A DNA stretch of 9,238 nucleotides from positions 1 through 9,238 of the forward strand of contig JAPOSK010000171.1 in assembly GCA_026709725.1 (NCBI GenBank). The letters run 5' to 3'. Of this stretch, positions 1 to 7,956 are shown one piece after another (position 1 is the stretch's first letter; each line of letters begins with the position of its first letter). A model generated the notes under the pieces. The model did no database searches, had not been told where the DNA came from, and worked only from the letters and a program-made list of their open reading frames with translations. The translations under genes were made by a program, and so were the position numbers. Source of the stretch: Paracoccaceae bacterium (GTDB lineage: Bacteria; Pseudomonadota; Alphaproteobacteria; Rhodobacterales; Rhodobacteraceae).

Positions 1-1121
<1,121 letters not shown>

Positions 1122-1265
1122 GGAGAATCCCTTATCGCCTGTTTCCTGTGATGGGCTGCGGATGACTATGCCGCATATCCGACCGGATTGCCACTGTCTG
1201 CCCCCAGAATGCCCGCCGGCCCCACGATTCCAATCCCCATCATGACTGGATCGCGAACAGCCCGA
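1122..1265 (-). other. rplO-secY intergenic spacer (144 nt)
   Basis: This is the longest non-coding interval in the window; other gaps are 74 nt or less. It holds the secY ribosome binding site at its left end. I see no strong inverted repeat followed by a T-run, so no intrinsic terminator, and no convincing sigma-70 promoter pair. A 25-codon open frame (1166-1243, starting ATGATG, rich in Gly, Ile, Val and Ala) lies inside it but lacks a Shine-Dalgarno sequence. A hidden promoter or leader element for secY is possible but unsupported. Confidence 0.6.
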
Positions 1266-1928
1266 CTATTCCTCAACCACCGGATCCTGATCCGTATCCG
1301 ATGCCGAATCCCCCTCGGACCCAGGGGCCGGCTCACCGGCTTTTGCGTCAGAACCCCCTGTGGATTCTGCTGCCGTCCCGGTCGCGCTCTTTCGAGTGTC
1401 CGCCGCCGCTCCGGTGGCTGCATTGCCCGCTCCGGAAAATGCATCCTCACCTGTCCCGGCGGGCGTATCACCGTCGGTGAGCAACACTGTGCCGCCGGCC
1501 GCCTTGACCGCCTTGATGGCGCTGGCCGATGCACCGGTCACAGTGATGGTGATTGCGGCGGTCAGGGCCCCTTTGGCAAGGAGGCGGATTCCGTCACGAC
1601 GACGGCGAACAAGACCACACGCAACGAGTGTTGTTTCAGTGATGGGCGCGGCGGGATCCACCTGACCACGGTCGATGGCGGCCTGCAGACCGCCAAGATT
1701 GAGAATCGCCATCGTCTTTCGATTGATGGAATTGAAGCCACGCTTCGGCAGACGCTGGTAGATTGGCATCTGGCCGCCTTCGAATGACCCGAGGGCAACA
1801 CCCGATCGGGAGTTTTGCCCCTTCATGCCCCGACCCGCTGTCTTTCCGAGGCCGGATCCCGGCCCCCGGCCCCGTCGCTTGCGGCGCCTGCGGGCACCGG
1901 GACTGTCTTGCAACTCATGCAGTTTCAT
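1266..1928 (-). CDS. rplO: 50S ribosomal protein uL15 with long acidic C-terminal tail
   Basis: uL15 is a late-assembling large-subunit protein whose N-terminal arm threads into 23S rRNA. The 220-residue product begins [20 protein letters not shown], with the basic glycine-rich arm [17 protein letters not shown] (22-38) and the core [17 protein letters not shown] (49-65). The normal family fold ends near residue 150 ([13 protein letters not shown]). Residues about 151-220 form an extra low-complexity tail with 15 Asp/Glu against 3 Lys/Arg and 27 Ala/Gly, ending in VVEE; most uL15 proteins are about 145-165 residues. An upstream in-frame start at 2027 was rejected because ATG 1928 has a CAGGAG motif just before it and matches the family N-terminus. 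It lies 22 nt after rpmD and precedes secY, the normal spc order. Confidence 0.96.
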   Translation of the reverse strand: MKLHELQDSPGARRRRKRRGRGPGSGLGKTAGRGMKGQNSRSGVALGSFEGGQMPIYQRLPKRGFNSINRKTMAILNLGGLQAAIDRGQVDPAAPITETTLVACGLVRRRRDGIRLLAKGALTAAITITVTGASASAIKAVKAAGGTVLLTDGDTPAGTGEDAFSGAGNAATGAAADTRKSATGTAAESTGGSDAKAGEPAPGSEGDSASDTDQDPVVEE

Positions 1929-1950
1929 GACTCTCTCCTGGCGGGTGCTG

Positions 1951-2139
1951 TCAGTTGTCTTTGTCGACGATCTGGACGAGGTGCGGGATCTTCCTGATGA
2001 CACCCCGGATGGCAGGTGTATCCTCAAGTTCGCGCACGCGATTCATCTTGTTCAAACCAAGACCCGCAAGCATCCGGCGCTGGTTGGCCGGTCGACGAAC
2101 AGGTGAGCCGATCTGTTTGACCCTGATCTTGCCTGGCAT
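1951..2139 (-). CDS. rpmD: 50S ribosomal protein uL30
   Basis: uL30 is a small single-domain large-subunit protein that binds 23S rRNA. The 62-residue product reads [20 protein letters not shown] at its start and continues with [20 protein letters not shown] (22-41), the typical loop and helix of the family, then a final strand HLVQIV (53-58). Length is normal for the bacterial short form. The open frame extends upstream to 2253, but that extension lies over the end of rpsE and has no family resemblance; ATG 2139 is preceded by GAGGAGT at good spacing. It starts 10 nt after the rpsE stop and is followed 22 nt later by rplO. Not every bacterial lineage keeps rpmD, but here it is intact. Confidence 0.96.
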   Translation of the reverse strand: MPGKIRVKQIGSPVRRPANQRRMLAGLGLNKMNRVRELEDTPAIRGVIRKIPHLVQIVDKDN

Positions 2140-2149
2140 GACTGACTCC

Positions 2150-2695
2150 TCACCCAACCGGTTTCTCAGCAGGTTCACGACGCAGGATTTCAGCAACTTT
2201 CTTGCCGCGCCTGCGCGCCACAGCGCGGGGACTGCTGATCTTGCCAAGAGCATTGAGCGTCGCCCGGATCATGTTGTAGCGATTCTGTGAACCAATCGAC
2301 TTGGCAACAACATCCTGCACACCGAGCATCTCAAAGACTGCGCGTGCCGGACCGCCGGCAATAATCCCCGTTCCCGGTGGGGCTGTGCGCAGAATGACCT
2401 TGCTGGCACCATGGGATCCCTCAACATCATGGAACAGCGTGCGACCTTCCTTCAGGACAATCCTGCTCTGATTCCGGCGGGCGTTCTGGGTTGCCTTGCG
2501 GACCGCCTCAGGCACTTCCTTGGCCTTGCCCTTGCCAAAACCGACCCGTCCATTCTGGTCACCGACAACAACCAGTGCGGAAAAGCCGAATCGCTTGCCA
2601 CCCTTGACCGTCTTGGAAACGCGGTTGATCGCCACGAGCTTGTCACTGTAGTCATTTGACTCGTTGCGCTCTTTTGCTGTCGTATCACGTGCCAT
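2150..2695 (-). CDS. rpsE: 30S ribosomal protein uS5
   Basis: uS5 sits at the mRNA entry side of the small subunit and contributes to decoding accuracy and mRNA unwinding. The 181-residue product has the N-terminal double-stranded-RNA-binding-like S5 domain, with [19 protein letters not shown] (18-36) and the loop region [16 protein letters not shown] (49-64), followed by the C-terminal domain with [18 protein letters not shown] (105-122) and [15 protein letters not shown] (124-138). [11 protein letters not shown] is the loop where spectinomycin-resistance changes fall in other bacteria; it looks wild type here. The gene starts with two consecutive ATG codons (2698 and 2695). I chose 2695 because the AGGAG motif is 6 nt from it and only 3 nt from the first. 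The start lies 12 nt after rplR and the stop 10 nt before rpmD. Confidence 0.97.
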   Translation of the reverse strand: MARDTTAKERNESNDYSDKLVAINRVSKTVKGGKRFGFSALVVVGDQNGRVGFGKGKAKEVPEAVRKATQNARRNQSRIVLKEGRTLFHDVEGSHGASKVILRTAPPGTGIIAGGPARAVFEMLGVQDVVAKSIGSQNRYNMIRATLNALGKISSPRAVARRRGKKVAEILRREPAEKPVG

Positions 2696-2707
2696 CATTG
2701 TCTCCTG

Positions 2708-3067
2708 TCAAAATTGCAGCCCGCCGGCCCGTGCGGCTTCGGCGAGCGCCCTGATCCGACCGTGATAGCGATAGCCGCCCCGATCAAAATAGCATTCCCT
2801 GAAACCGGCGGCTGTCGCACGCTCGGCGAGGACTGTGCCGATGGCGCTCGCAGCTGTCACACCTCCTCCGGACCTGACATCAATCGTCTTTTCCAGCGAG
2901 GATGCGGACGCAAGTGTGCGGCCCGCCTGATCATCGATCAACTGGGCGCTGATATGCCTGTTGGACCTGAAGACCGACAGTCGCAGGCGACCCCGACTGC
3001 TGGATCTGAGGCGATTGCGAACCCGCAGCCGCCGCTTGTGGAATCTTGTGGTTTTTCTGGTCCCCAT
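2708..3067 (-). CDS. rplR: 50S ribosomal protein uL18
   Basis: uL18 binds 5S rRNA and, with uL5, forms the central protuberance of the large subunit. The 119-residue product has the usual disordered basic N-terminus ([20 protein letters not shown]), the first strand and loop [19 protein letters not shown] (27-45), and the conserved C-terminal block [20 protein letters not shown] (94-113) ending GLQF. Length is normal. The ATG at 3067 lies only 3 nt after the rplF stop, so its ribosome binding site is inside the lysine-rich end of rplF and is weak (AGAAG), which suggests coupling to rplF translation. It is followed 12 nt later by rpsE. No anomalies seen. Confidence 0.97.
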   Translation of the reverse strand: MGTRKTTRFHKRRLRVRNRLRSSSRGRLRLSVFRSNRHISAQLIDDQAGRTLASASSLEKTIDVRSGGGVTAASAIGTVLAERATAAGFRECYFDRGGYRYHGRIRALAEAARAGGLQF

Positions 3068-3070
3068 GGC

Positions 3071-3604
3071 TTACTTCTTTTTTCCCTGTTTGCGGAAAAT
3101 ATACTCATCCCGGTACCGGATCCCCTTGCCCTTGTAGGGTTCGGGCGGGCGCCAGCGGCGAATGTCGGCAGCCACCTGCCCCACCCGCTGCTTGTCATTC
3201 CCCTCAACGATGATCCGGGTGTTGGAAGGAGTCGTGATTGTGATGCCCTCAGGGACCTCGACGAACACATCGTGGCTGAAGCCAAGCGCAATCTTCAGCC
3301 TGTCGCCCTGCATTGCAGCCCGGTAGCCAACGCCATTGATCTCCAGCTCGCGCCTGAAGCCCTCGGTCACACCGAGAATGCAGTTGTTGAGCATGGTGCG
3401 GCACATGCCCCAGTTCACCTTGCTCTCCTTGCTGTTTGCGCGGGGGGCCAGCGTGATCTGATTCTCCTCAAGATGAACACTGACTTCGCGGACCAGCGGG
3501 AAAGACTGACTCCCGCGTGGCCCCTTGACCACAATCGAATCACCATCATCCCTGACTGTAACGCCAGCCGGAATGGGAATGGGAACCTTGCCGATTTTTG
3601 ACAT
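3071..3604 (-). CDS. rplF: 50S ribosomal protein uL6
   Basis: uL6 binds 23S rRNA near the sarcin-ricin loop and the factor-binding site. The 177-residue product begins MSKIGKVPIPIPAGVTV and shows the two repeated L6 domains: the first to about residue 80, the second from about 83 (FRRELEINGVGYRA, 83-96) to the end. The L6 signature is visible as PPEPYKGKGIRYRDEYI (153-169), followed by the basic C-terminus RKQGKKK. WGMCRTMLNNCILGVTEGF (65-83) is the inter-domain helix. Length is standard. ATG 3604 has a GAGG motif about 9 nt upstream. It follows rpsH after a 45-nt spacer, one of the longer gaps of the spc part, and precedes rplR by 3 nt. Confidence 0.97.
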   Translation of the reverse strand: MSKIGKVPIPIPAGVTVRDDGDSIVVKGPRGSQSFPLVREVSVHLEENQITLAPRANSKESKVNWGMCRTMLNNCILGVTEGFRRELEINGVGYRAAMQGDRLKIALGFSHDVFVEVPEGITITTPSNTRIIVEGNDKQRVGQVAADIRRWRPPEPYKGKGIRYRDEYIFRKQGKKK

Positions 3605-3619
3605 ACTCTCGTTCCTCTT

Positions 3620-3638
3620 GAATCGGATCGTCGGATTC
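3620..3638 (-). repeat. Short imperfect inverted repeat in rpsH-rplF spacer
   Basis: On the coding strand GAATC and GATTC flank a 9-nt centre, and two more inner bases can pair after one C-C mismatch. The hairpin would sit just upstream of the rplF ribosome binding site. The stem is short, contains the direct repeat ATCCGA twice, and has no T-run after it, so it is not a terminator. It may be chance. Confidence 0.25.
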
Positions 3639-3649
3639 TGGATGGGATA

Positions 3650-4048
3650 TCAGAAAACGGTGCAGAGGATTTCACCGCCGAGCCTGGCTGAACGGGCGTC
3701 ACCGTCCGACATCACGCCGTGTGATGTTGAGACGATCGCCACACCAAGCCCCTGGCGCACCAGCGGCAGGTCCCGGGCACTCGAATAGACCCGGCGGCCC
3801 GGTTTGGATATACGCTTGATCTCAACGATGGCCGGATCACCATTGTGGTATTTGAGGCTGATCTCGATCTCACCCTGCGCGTTCCCGCCCTCGAGATCTT
3901 CATAGCCCCGGATGTAGCCCTCGCTCAGCAACACATCAAGCACCCATTTGCGCAACCTCGAAGAGGGTGTGCGCACTGTTGAGCGATGGCGGGTCTGGCC
4001 ATTGCGAATGCGGGTAAGCATATCACCCAGCGGATCAGTAAACGACAT
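3650..4048 (-). CDS. rpsH: 30S ribosomal protein uS8
   Basis: uS8 is a primary 16S rRNA binding protein (central domain) needed early in 30S assembly, and in E. coli it also represses the spc operon by binding its own mRNA near rplE. The 132-residue product begins [18 protein letters not shown], the family N-terminus. The C-terminal RNA-binding signature appears as [17 protein letters not shown] (102-118), then [10 protein letters not shown] at the end. Length is normal. ATG 4048 has a TAGGAG motif upstream that overlaps the end of the spacer to rpsN, which ends 12 nt earlier. Whether the E. coli-type feedback site exists here I could not establish by eye. Confidence 0.97.
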   Translation of the reverse strand: MSFTDPLGDMLTRIRNGQTRHRSTVRTPSSRLRKWVLDVLLSEGYIRGYEDLEGGNAQGEIEISLKYHNGDPAIVEIKRISKPGRRVYSSARDLPLVRQGLGVAIVSTSHGVMSDGDARSARLGGEILCTVF

Positions 4049-4060
4049 CCCTGCTCTCTC

Positions 4061-4366
4061 CTACCAGCTTGACTTGACCATTCCGGGGATCTGCCCCGAA
4101 CCCCCAAGTTCCCGGACAGCAATCCGTGAAATCTGCAGTTTCCGGTAAAAGCCGCGGGGCCGACCTGTCCGCTGACACCGATTGTGGAGGCGGGTCGCCG
4201 ATGAGTTGCGTGGCAGTTTTGCCAGTTTCAGGCTCGCCTTGAACCGCTCGTCCATCGGCAACTCCCCATTCTGTATCATGACCTTGAGTTCTGCCCTGGC
4301 GTGTGCGTATTTTTTAACCATGCGCTGCCGCTTGCGTTCACGCTCCACCATCGATTTTTTTGCCAT
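4061..4366 (-). CDS. rpsN: 30S ribosomal protein uS14, zinc-free long form
   Basis: uS14 binds the 3' major domain of 16S rRNA in the small-subunit head. The 101-residue product is the long form: [20 protein letters not shown] at the start and the conserved [19 protein letters not shown] (63-81) near the end, closing with IPGMVKSSW. Only one cysteine is present, so the two CxxC pairs of the zinc-binding short form are absent; this is the form normal for Proteobacteria. ATG 4366 is preceded by a strong AAGGAG at 8 nt. It begins 13 nt after rplE and ends 12 nt before rpsH. Nothing unusual seen. Confidence 0.97.
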   Translation of the reverse strand: MAKKSMVERERKRQRMVKKYAHARAELKVMIQNGELPMDERFKASLKLAKLPRNSSATRLHNRCQRTGRPRGFYRKLQISRIAVRELGGSGQIPGMVKSSW

Positions 4367-4379
4367 ATTTCAGTCTCCT

Positions 4380-4928
4380 TCACTGCCTGAACGGCATATT
4401 CATGCGGGCCAGCAAACTTCTGGCCTCGACATCGGATCGGGCCGATGTGCAGATGGATACGTCCATGCCGAGAATGTCCTGGACGCTGTCATAATCAATT
4501 TCCGGGAAAACAATGTGTTCACGCAGCCCCAGAGAATAGTTGCCCTGTCCATCAAATGACCGGGGGTTCAGACCCCGGAAATCCCGAACCCGCGGCAGGG
4601 CAACAGTGATCAGCCGGTCAAGAAACTCATACATGCGCATGCCGCGCAATGTCACTTTGGCACCGATGACCATGCCCTCCCTGAGCCGGAAGGTCGCAAT
4701 CGACATCCGGGCCCGGGTGACAACAGATTTCTGACCGGCAATCAGTGTCAGGGCATCCGCCGCGGCCCTGGCTTTTTTGGAATCCTTGACAGCCTCGCCG
4801 ACGCCGATGTTGAGAGTGACCTTGGTGACGCGCGGAATCATCATGACATTGCGATAGCCAAACTCCTCCGTGAGCGCCGGTCGGATCTCATTGTCATACA
4901 TCGCCTGCAGGCGGGGCACACTAGCCAT
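4380..4928 (-). CDS. rplE: 50S ribosomal protein uL5
   Basis: uL5 binds 5S rRNA and forms, with uL18, the central protuberance that contacts the small-subunit head and P-site tRNA. The 182-residue product shows the family landmarks in order: [20 protein letters not shown] (21-40), the signature region [19 protein letters not shown] (60-78), [17 protein letters not shown] (80-96), [20 protein letters not shown] (111-130) and FPEIDYD (141-147). Length is normal. Its ATG at 4928 lies inside the end of rplX, an 8-nt overlap (ATGGCTAG), and its AGGAG motif sits in rplX coding sequence, so the two are probably translationally coupled. In E. coli this junction carries the uS8 feedback operator; I could not recognise one here. 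Confidence 0.97.
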   Translation of the reverse strand: MASVPRLQAMYDNEIRPALTEEFGYRNVMMIPRVTKVTLNIGVGEAVKDSKKARAAADALTLIAGQKSVVTRARMSIATFRLREGMVIGAKVTLRGMRMYEFLDRLITVALPRVRDFRGLNPRSFDGQGNYSLGLREHIVFPEIDYDSVQDILGMDVSICTSARSDVEARSLLARMNMPFRQ

Positions 4929-5235
4929 CGATCACCGCTCCTGTCCGCTTCGCATACCTGACCTTCCTTCCATCCTCGAAGCGGAATCCGACACGCGTCC
5001 GCATTCCATCCGCCGGATCGACGAGTGCAACATTGGAAATCGCAATGGGCAGCTCAACCGGTTTGCGGCCTCCGTCTTCGTTGGGCGTCTGCTTCTGGTG
5101 CCTGATTGCGATGTTCAGACCGGCCACGGTCACGGTCCCTCGAACACGATCCACCGCGATGACCTCACCGGACCGCCGGATATCCTTGCCGGTGATGACC
5201 ATAACGGTATCACCCTTCCTGATCTTGGCTGCCAT
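4921..5235 (-). CDS. rplX: 50S ribosomal protein uL24
   Basis: uL24 is an early assembly-initiating protein that binds the 5' domain of 23S rRNA near the exit tunnel. The 104-residue product opens with a KOW-type domain: [20 protein letters not shown] (4-23) followed by [18 protein letters not shown] (24-41), then [11 protein letters not shown] (46-56) and a C-terminal strand [17 protein letters not shown] (83-99). At the place where most homologues have a Lys-Gly pair after GKD, this protein has Ile-Arg, a mild departure. The start overlaps the rplN stop by one base (TGATG) and has a near-perfect GGAGGT ribosome binding site. The 3' end overlaps rplE by 8 nt. Confidence 0.97.
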   Translation of the reverse strand: MAAKIRKGDTVMVITGKDIRRSGEVIAVDRVRGTVTVAGLNIAIRHQKQTPNEDGGRKPVELPIAISNVALVDPADGMRTRVGFRFEDGRKVRYAKRTGAVIDG

Positions 5236-5603
5236 CAGAGCACCTCCGGGGCAAGTGAAATAATCTTCATGAACTTGCGGGCCCGCAACTCACGGACAAC
5301 CGGACCGAAGATCCGGGTCCCGATGGGTTCATCATTGGCGTTGAGAATCACGGCTGCATTGCGGTCAAACCGAATAGCGGTCCCATCCTCGCGCCGGACC
5401 TCCTTGGCCGTTCGAACCACGACCGCCCGGCGGACATCGCCCTTTTTGACACGGCCACGCGGTATGGCTTCCTTGATTGATACGATGATGATGTCGCCAA
5501 CCGATGCAAAGCGGCGGCGTGAGCCACCGAGCACCTTGATGCACTGCACCTTGCGGGCACCCGAATTATCAGCAACATCCAGATTTGTCTGCATCTGGAT
5601 CAT
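5235..5603 (-). CDS. rplN: 50S ribosomal protein uL14
   Basis: uL14 lies at the subunit interface of the 50S particle, where it contributes to bridges with the 30S subunit and is the contact for the silencing factor RsfS. The 122-residue product has exactly the usual bacterial length. It begins [20 protein letters not shown], and the L14 signature is clear at 60-80 ([15 protein letters not shown], then [13 protein letters not shown] at 75-87). It ends [12 protein letters not shown] 5603 has a GGGAG motif 8 nt upstream; a second in-frame ATG three codons later is less likely by homology. In E. coli rplN opens the spc operon; here it follows rpsQ after a 74-nt spacer that contains a hairpin, so it may mark the same unit boundary. 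Confidence 0.97.
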   Translation of the reverse strand: MIQMQTNLDVADNSGARKVQCIKVLGGSRRRFASVGDIIIVSIKEAIPRGRVKKGDVRRAVVVRTAKEVRREDGTAIRFDRNAAVILNANDEPIGTRIFGPVVRELRARKFMKIISLAPEVL

Positions 5604-5617
5604 ATCATCTCTCCCGA

Positions 5618-5645
5618 CCTGTGGGGTCCGATTGCCGGCCCCAGG
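5618..5645 (-). repeat. Bulged GC-rich hairpin in the rplN leader
   Basis: On the coding strand, the arms CCTGGGGCCG and CGGACCCCACAGG flank the loop GCAAT. CCG pairs with CGG, GGGG with CCCC and CCT with AGG, leaving an A bulge and an AC bulge on the 3' arm: ten pairs, nine of them G-C. It ends about 14 nt before the rplN start, directly beside the GGGAG ribosome binding site. No T-run follows, so it is not a canonical intrinsic terminator. Its place between the S10 and spc blocks would suit an intercistronic attenuator, a processing site or a translational control element; this is inference. Confidence 0.5.
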
Positions 5646-5677
5646 GTTTCGTTCAATGCGGCAGACGTCGCACGAAT

Positions 5678-5914
5678 TCAGGACGCCTGCTCAACCACCT
5701 CCCAGCATTTGGTTTTTGACCTGGGCGGACACTCGCGGATGCGAATGACATCGCCCACCTTGGCATTCATGCCAGCATCATGGGCACGGTAACGCTTTGA
5801 TTTTCTCACTGTCTTCTGCATCACAGGATGCATGAACCGTCGTTCAACCCGGACAGTTACCGTCCCCTCAGACTGACTGCTGATCACCTTCCCTGTCAGA
5901 ATCTTCCGTGGCAT
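5678..5914 (-). CDS. rpsQ: 30S ribosomal protein uS17
   Basis: uS17 is a primary 16S rRNA binder with an OB-type fold that organises the 5' and central domains. The 78-residue product begins [14 protein letters not shown], followed by [20 protein letters not shown] (18-37), KSKRYRAHD (38-46) and [20 protein letters not shown] (53-72). The last block departs from the usual family motif: the residue before the conserved Pro is Pro instead of Arg or Lys, the next is Arg instead of a hydrophobic residue, and a Cys stands where Arg is common before the Trp. I chose ATG 5914, which overlaps the rpmC stop (TGATG) and has AGGAGG 7 nt upstream, over the adjacent GTG at 5917. It is the last gene of the S10 block. 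Confidence 0.96.
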   Translation of the reverse strand: MPRKILTGKVISSQSEGTVTVRVERRFMHPVMQKTVRKSKRYRAHDAGMNAKVGDVIRIRECPPRSKTKCWEVVEQAS

Positions 5915-6117
5915 CACGCCGCCTCCTCACCGGTCCGCTTTTCCTGCAGGACTGTTTTGACCCTTGCCACATCCCGGCGGACAACCCGGATGCGGGCAGT
6001 ATTGGTAAACGCGCCCGACACCAGCTGGAAGCGGATATTGAAAAGTTCCTGCTTGAGTTTCAGGAGATCATCACTGAGTTCATCAATGGTTTTCTCCCGC
6101 AGTTCAGCCGCCTTCAT
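5914..6117 (-). CDS. rpmC: 50S ribosomal protein uL29
   Basis: uL29 sits beside the exit tunnel next to uL23 and forms part of the docking platform for signal recognition particle and trigger factor. The 67-residue product is an all-helical hairpin: [20 protein letters not shown], then [15 protein letters not shown] (21-35) and the L29 signature in [19 protein letters not shown] (39-57). ATG 6117 is chosen because GGGGAG lies 7 nt upstream and the N-terminus fits the family. An in-frame ATG at 6150 would add 11 residues encoded partly by a run of eight T, which looks like spacer. The stop overlaps the rpsQ start by one base. Confidence 0.96.
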   Translation of the reverse strand: MKAAELREKTIDELSDDLLKLKQELFNIRFQLVSGAFTNTARIRVVRRDVARVKTVLQEKRTGEEAA

Positions 6118-6149
6118 TACCGATCTCCCCAAAAAAAATCGAGTCGCCA

Positions 6150-6179
6150 TTACCAGTCGAGGTGCTGTTACCAATCAAG
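6150..6179 (-). repeat. Duplicated Leu-Asp-Trp-stop at the rplP 3' end
   Basis: The last codons of rplP read CTT GAT TGG TAA (6168-6179). Six bases later, in the same frame, CTC GAC TGG TAA (6150-6161) follows, again Leu-Asp-Trp-stop, with two third-position differences. Read-through of the first stop would therefore add only Gln-His-Leu-Asp-Trp. It may be the trace of a small tandem duplication or of a moved stop codon. Confidence 0.5.
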
Positions 6180-6581
6180 GCGGCGGACGATACGCGACTT
6201 GACCGGGAGCTTCATGGCCGCAAGCCGCAAGGCCTCACGCGCGACACCCTCATTCACCCCGTCAATCTCAAACATCACCCGGCCGGGCTTGACCCGCGCC
6301 GCCCAGTACTCGACGGCACCCTTGCCCTTGCCCATCCGGACCTCGGTCGGTTTTTTTGAGATCGGCACATCCGGAAAGATTCGAATCCAGACCCGGCCCT
6401 GCCGTTTCATGTGGCGGGTCATGGCCCGACGGGCGGCCTCGATCTGACGCGCTGTGATCCGCTCCGGCTGCAGCGCCTTCAGGCCGAAGGAGCCAAAGTT
6501 GATATCTGTCCCGCCCTTGGCCTTGCCATGGATGCGGCCCTTGTGCTGTTTGCGATAGCGCGGTTTCTTTGGTTGCAGCAT
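6168..6581 (-). CDS. rplP: 50S ribosomal protein uL16
   Basis: uL16 contacts the A-site tRNA elbow and is required late in 50S assembly for the peptidyl transferase centre. The 137-residue product begins [20 protein letters not shown] and carries [20 protein letters not shown] (30-49), [20 protein letters not shown] (64-83), the loop motif [19 protein letters not shown] (82-100) and [19 protein letters not shown] (104-122). Arg82 matches the E. coli Arg81 that is hydroxylated. Length is normal. The start lies 3 nt after the rpsC stop with a modest GGAAG motif, so coupling is likely. A 50-nt spacer follows, holding an extra in-frame stop and a run of eight T. Confidence 0.97.
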   Translation of the reverse strand: MLQPKKPRYRKQHKGRIHGKAKGGTDINFGSFGLKALQPERITARQIEAARRAMTRHMKRQGRVWIRIFPDVPISKKPTEVRMGKGKGAVEYWAARVKPGRVMFEIDGVNEGVAREALRLAAMKLPVKSRIVRRLDW

Positions 6582-6584
6582 CGT

Positions 6585-7295
6585 CTACTTCCGTTTCCCT
6601 CGATAGCGGGTTGCCATGATGCCATCACGCAACTGCTGTTCGCGTCGGTCCCGGGCCATTGGGTCATGCTCCATGATCTCGCCCTTGAATATCCAGACCT
6701 TGACTCCAATGACCCCATAGGGTGTTGACGCGGTGGCACGAGCAAAATCAACTTTGGCCCGGAGTGTGTGCAGCGGCACCCGCCCTTCACGATACCATTC
6801 AGTCCTGGCGATTTCGGCACCGCCCAGACGGCCCGCAACATTGACCCGGACACCAATGGCGCCCATGCGCATCGCGCTTTGCACCGATCGCTTCATTGCC
6901 CGACGGAAAGACACACGCCGTTCAATTTGCTGGGCAACGGACTCGGCGACCAGCTGGGCATCCGTTTCCGGTCGCTTGACCTCAACGATATAGAGACCAA
7001 GCTCGGATTCAGTGAACGTGGTCAGTTTTTCCTTGAGGGGCTCCATGTCAACCCCGCCCTTGCCGACAATGGCACCCGGTCGTGCCGTGTGGATTGTCAC
7101 CCGACACTTCTTGTGCGGTCGCTCAATAATAACGCGGCTGACACCGGCAGCATAACACTCTCTCTTGATAAACTCCCGGATGTTCAGATCTTCCTGCAGC
7201 ATCGGCCCAAAGTCATTCTTGTTTGCATACCACCGGCTGTCCCATGTTCGATTGATCTGCAACCGCATGGCGATCGGGTTGACCTTCTGTCCCAT
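6585..7295 (-). CDS. rpsC: 30S ribosomal protein uS3
   Basis: uS3 lines the mRNA entry channel of the small subunit and takes part in mRNA helicase activity of the ribosome. The 236-residue product begins [21 protein letters not shown] type II KH domain is seen with its GxxG loop GKGG at 78-81 ([11 protein letters not shown], 71-81). The C-terminal domain contains [20 protein letters not shown] (126-145) and the S3 signature region [20 protein letters not shown] (153-172), with the basic residues of the mRNA entry site intact. The tail RYRGKRK is short. ATG 7295 overlaps the rplV stop by one base (TGATG) and has a GAGGGG motif upstream in rplV. Length is normal for Proteobacteria. Confidence 0.97.
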   Translation of the reverse strand: MGQKVNPIAMRLQINRTWDSRWYANKNDFGPMLQEDLNIREFIKRECYAAGVSRVIIERPHKKCRVTIHTARPGAIVGKGGVDMEPLKEKLTTFTESELGLYIVEVKRPETDAQLVAESVAQQIERRVSFRRAMKRSVQSAMRMGAIGVRVNVAGRLGGAEIARTEWYREGRVPLHTLRAKVDFARATASTPYGVIGVKVWIFKGEIMEHDPMARDRREQQLRDGIMATRYRGKRK

Positions 7296-7675
7296 CAGGC
7301 GCCCCCCTCAACTTCACGGACCACAATGGTCAGTTGGGAAAAGGGTTTATTGATACGGGCCGCCCGCCCGCGTGCCCTGGCCCGGATTCGTTTCATGACA
7401 ACATTCTTCCCCACGAAAGCCTGGCTCACGACCAGTCGATCAACATCAAGATCATAATTGTTTTCGGCATTCGCAATTGCCGAGTTCAGTGTTTTCAGCA
7501 CATCACTCGCAATCCTGCGCCTTGAAAACCGCAGTCTCGCCAGGGCCTCCTCCACCGGCCTGCCCCGGATCATGCCCGCCACGAGATTCAGTTTCTGGGG
7601 TGAGATCCGCATCATGCGCGACATGGCCAGTGCTTCATTTGCATCCAGACGTTTGCTCAATCCCGATTTGGCCAT
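7295..7675 (-). CDS. rplV: 50S ribosomal protein uL22
   Basis: uL22 binds all domains of 23S rRNA, and its long beta hairpin lines the exit tunnel at the constriction where macrolides and some arrest peptides act. The 126-residue product contains [20 protein letters not shown] (20-39), a central helix [20 protein letters not shown] (57-76), the hairpin strand and tip (about 83-108) and the family signature [18 protein letters not shown] (98-115), then [11 protein letters not shown]. No obvious insertion or deletion is seen in the hairpin tip. An upstream TTG at 7681 is possible, but ATG 7675 has GGAG 6 nt before it and gives the usual N-terminus. It starts 2 nt after the rpsS stop and overlaps rpsC by one base. 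Confidence 0.97.
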   Translation of the reverse strand: MAKSGLSKRLDANEALAMSRMMRISPQKLNLVAGMIRGRPVEEALARLRFSRRRIASDVLKTLNSAIANAENNYDLDVDRLVVSQAFVGKNVVMKRIRARARGRAARINKPFSQLTIVVREVEGGA

Positions 7676-7677
7676 GA

Positions 7678-7956
7678 TCAACTCCGTCGGGCCTTCTTGT
7701 CGGCACCATGTCCGTAATAGGTCCGGGTTGGTGCATACTCGCCGAACTTCTGGCCAATCATGTCTTCCGTAACCAGGACGGGGATATGCTTGCGGCCATT
7801 ATGCACGCCAAAGGTCAGTCCGACAAACTGGGGCAGGATCGTCGATCGACGCGACCAGATCTTGATCACGTCGCGCCGCCCCGCCTCCTTGGCCCGTTCG
7901 GCTTTCTTCAGAACATCCATATCGACAAATGGTGCTTTCCAGACTGATCGCGGCAT
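7678..7956 (-). CDS. rpsS: 30S ribosomal protein uS19
   Basis: uS19 sits in the small-subunit head, contacts uS13 and reaches toward the A-site tRNA and the large subunit. The 92-residue product is of standard length: [20 protein letters not shown], then [19 protein letters not shown] (31-49), [19 protein letters not shown] (52-70), and [18 protein letters not shown] (71-88), all core family motifs. The start overlaps the rplB stop by one base (TAATG) and is preceded by AAGGGGG inside rplB. The stop lies 2 nt before the rplV start. Nothing unusual seen. Confidence 0.97.
   Translation of the reverse strand: MPRSVWKAPFVDMDVLKKAERAKEAGRRDVIKIWSRRSTILPQFVGLTFGVHNGRKHIPVLVTEDMIGQKFGEYAPTRTYYGHGADKKARRS

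Noticed and set aside
1188..1787. Open frame of 199 codons on the plus strand over the uL15 tail
   Set aside because: It is antisense to rplO and its spacer, and the Arg/Gly/Cys-rich product looks like a shadow of the GC-rich tail.
1929..2027. Upstream extension of rplO to an in-frame start at 2027
   Set aside because: The added residues cover the end of rpmD and do not fit uL15, while ATG 1928 has its own ribosome binding site.
2714..3601. Long open frame of 295 codons on the plus strand
   Set aside because: It lies entirely antisense to rplR and rplF, two intact conserved genes, resembles no family I know, and is explained by codon bias of the GC-rich coding strand.
4900..4960. uS8 feedback operator at the rplX-rplE junction, as in E. 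coli
   Set aside because: I could not recognise the helix-21-like fold by eye. A covariance search for the uS8-binding motif over this region would decide it.
4870..5748. Long open frame of 292 codons on the plus strand
   Set aside because: Antisense to rplX, rplN and the ends of rplE and rpsQ; low-complexity Arg/Ser/Thr-rich translation typical of a shadow frame.
6118..6167. Run of eight T on the coding strand as an intrinsic terminator after rplP
   Set aside because: No stable hairpin of useful length directly precedes the T-run, and rpmC follows at once with a good ribosome binding site.
6768..7457. Open frame of 229 codons on the plus strand
   Set aside because: Antisense to rpsC and rplV, with no recognisable motifs or ribosome binding site logic.
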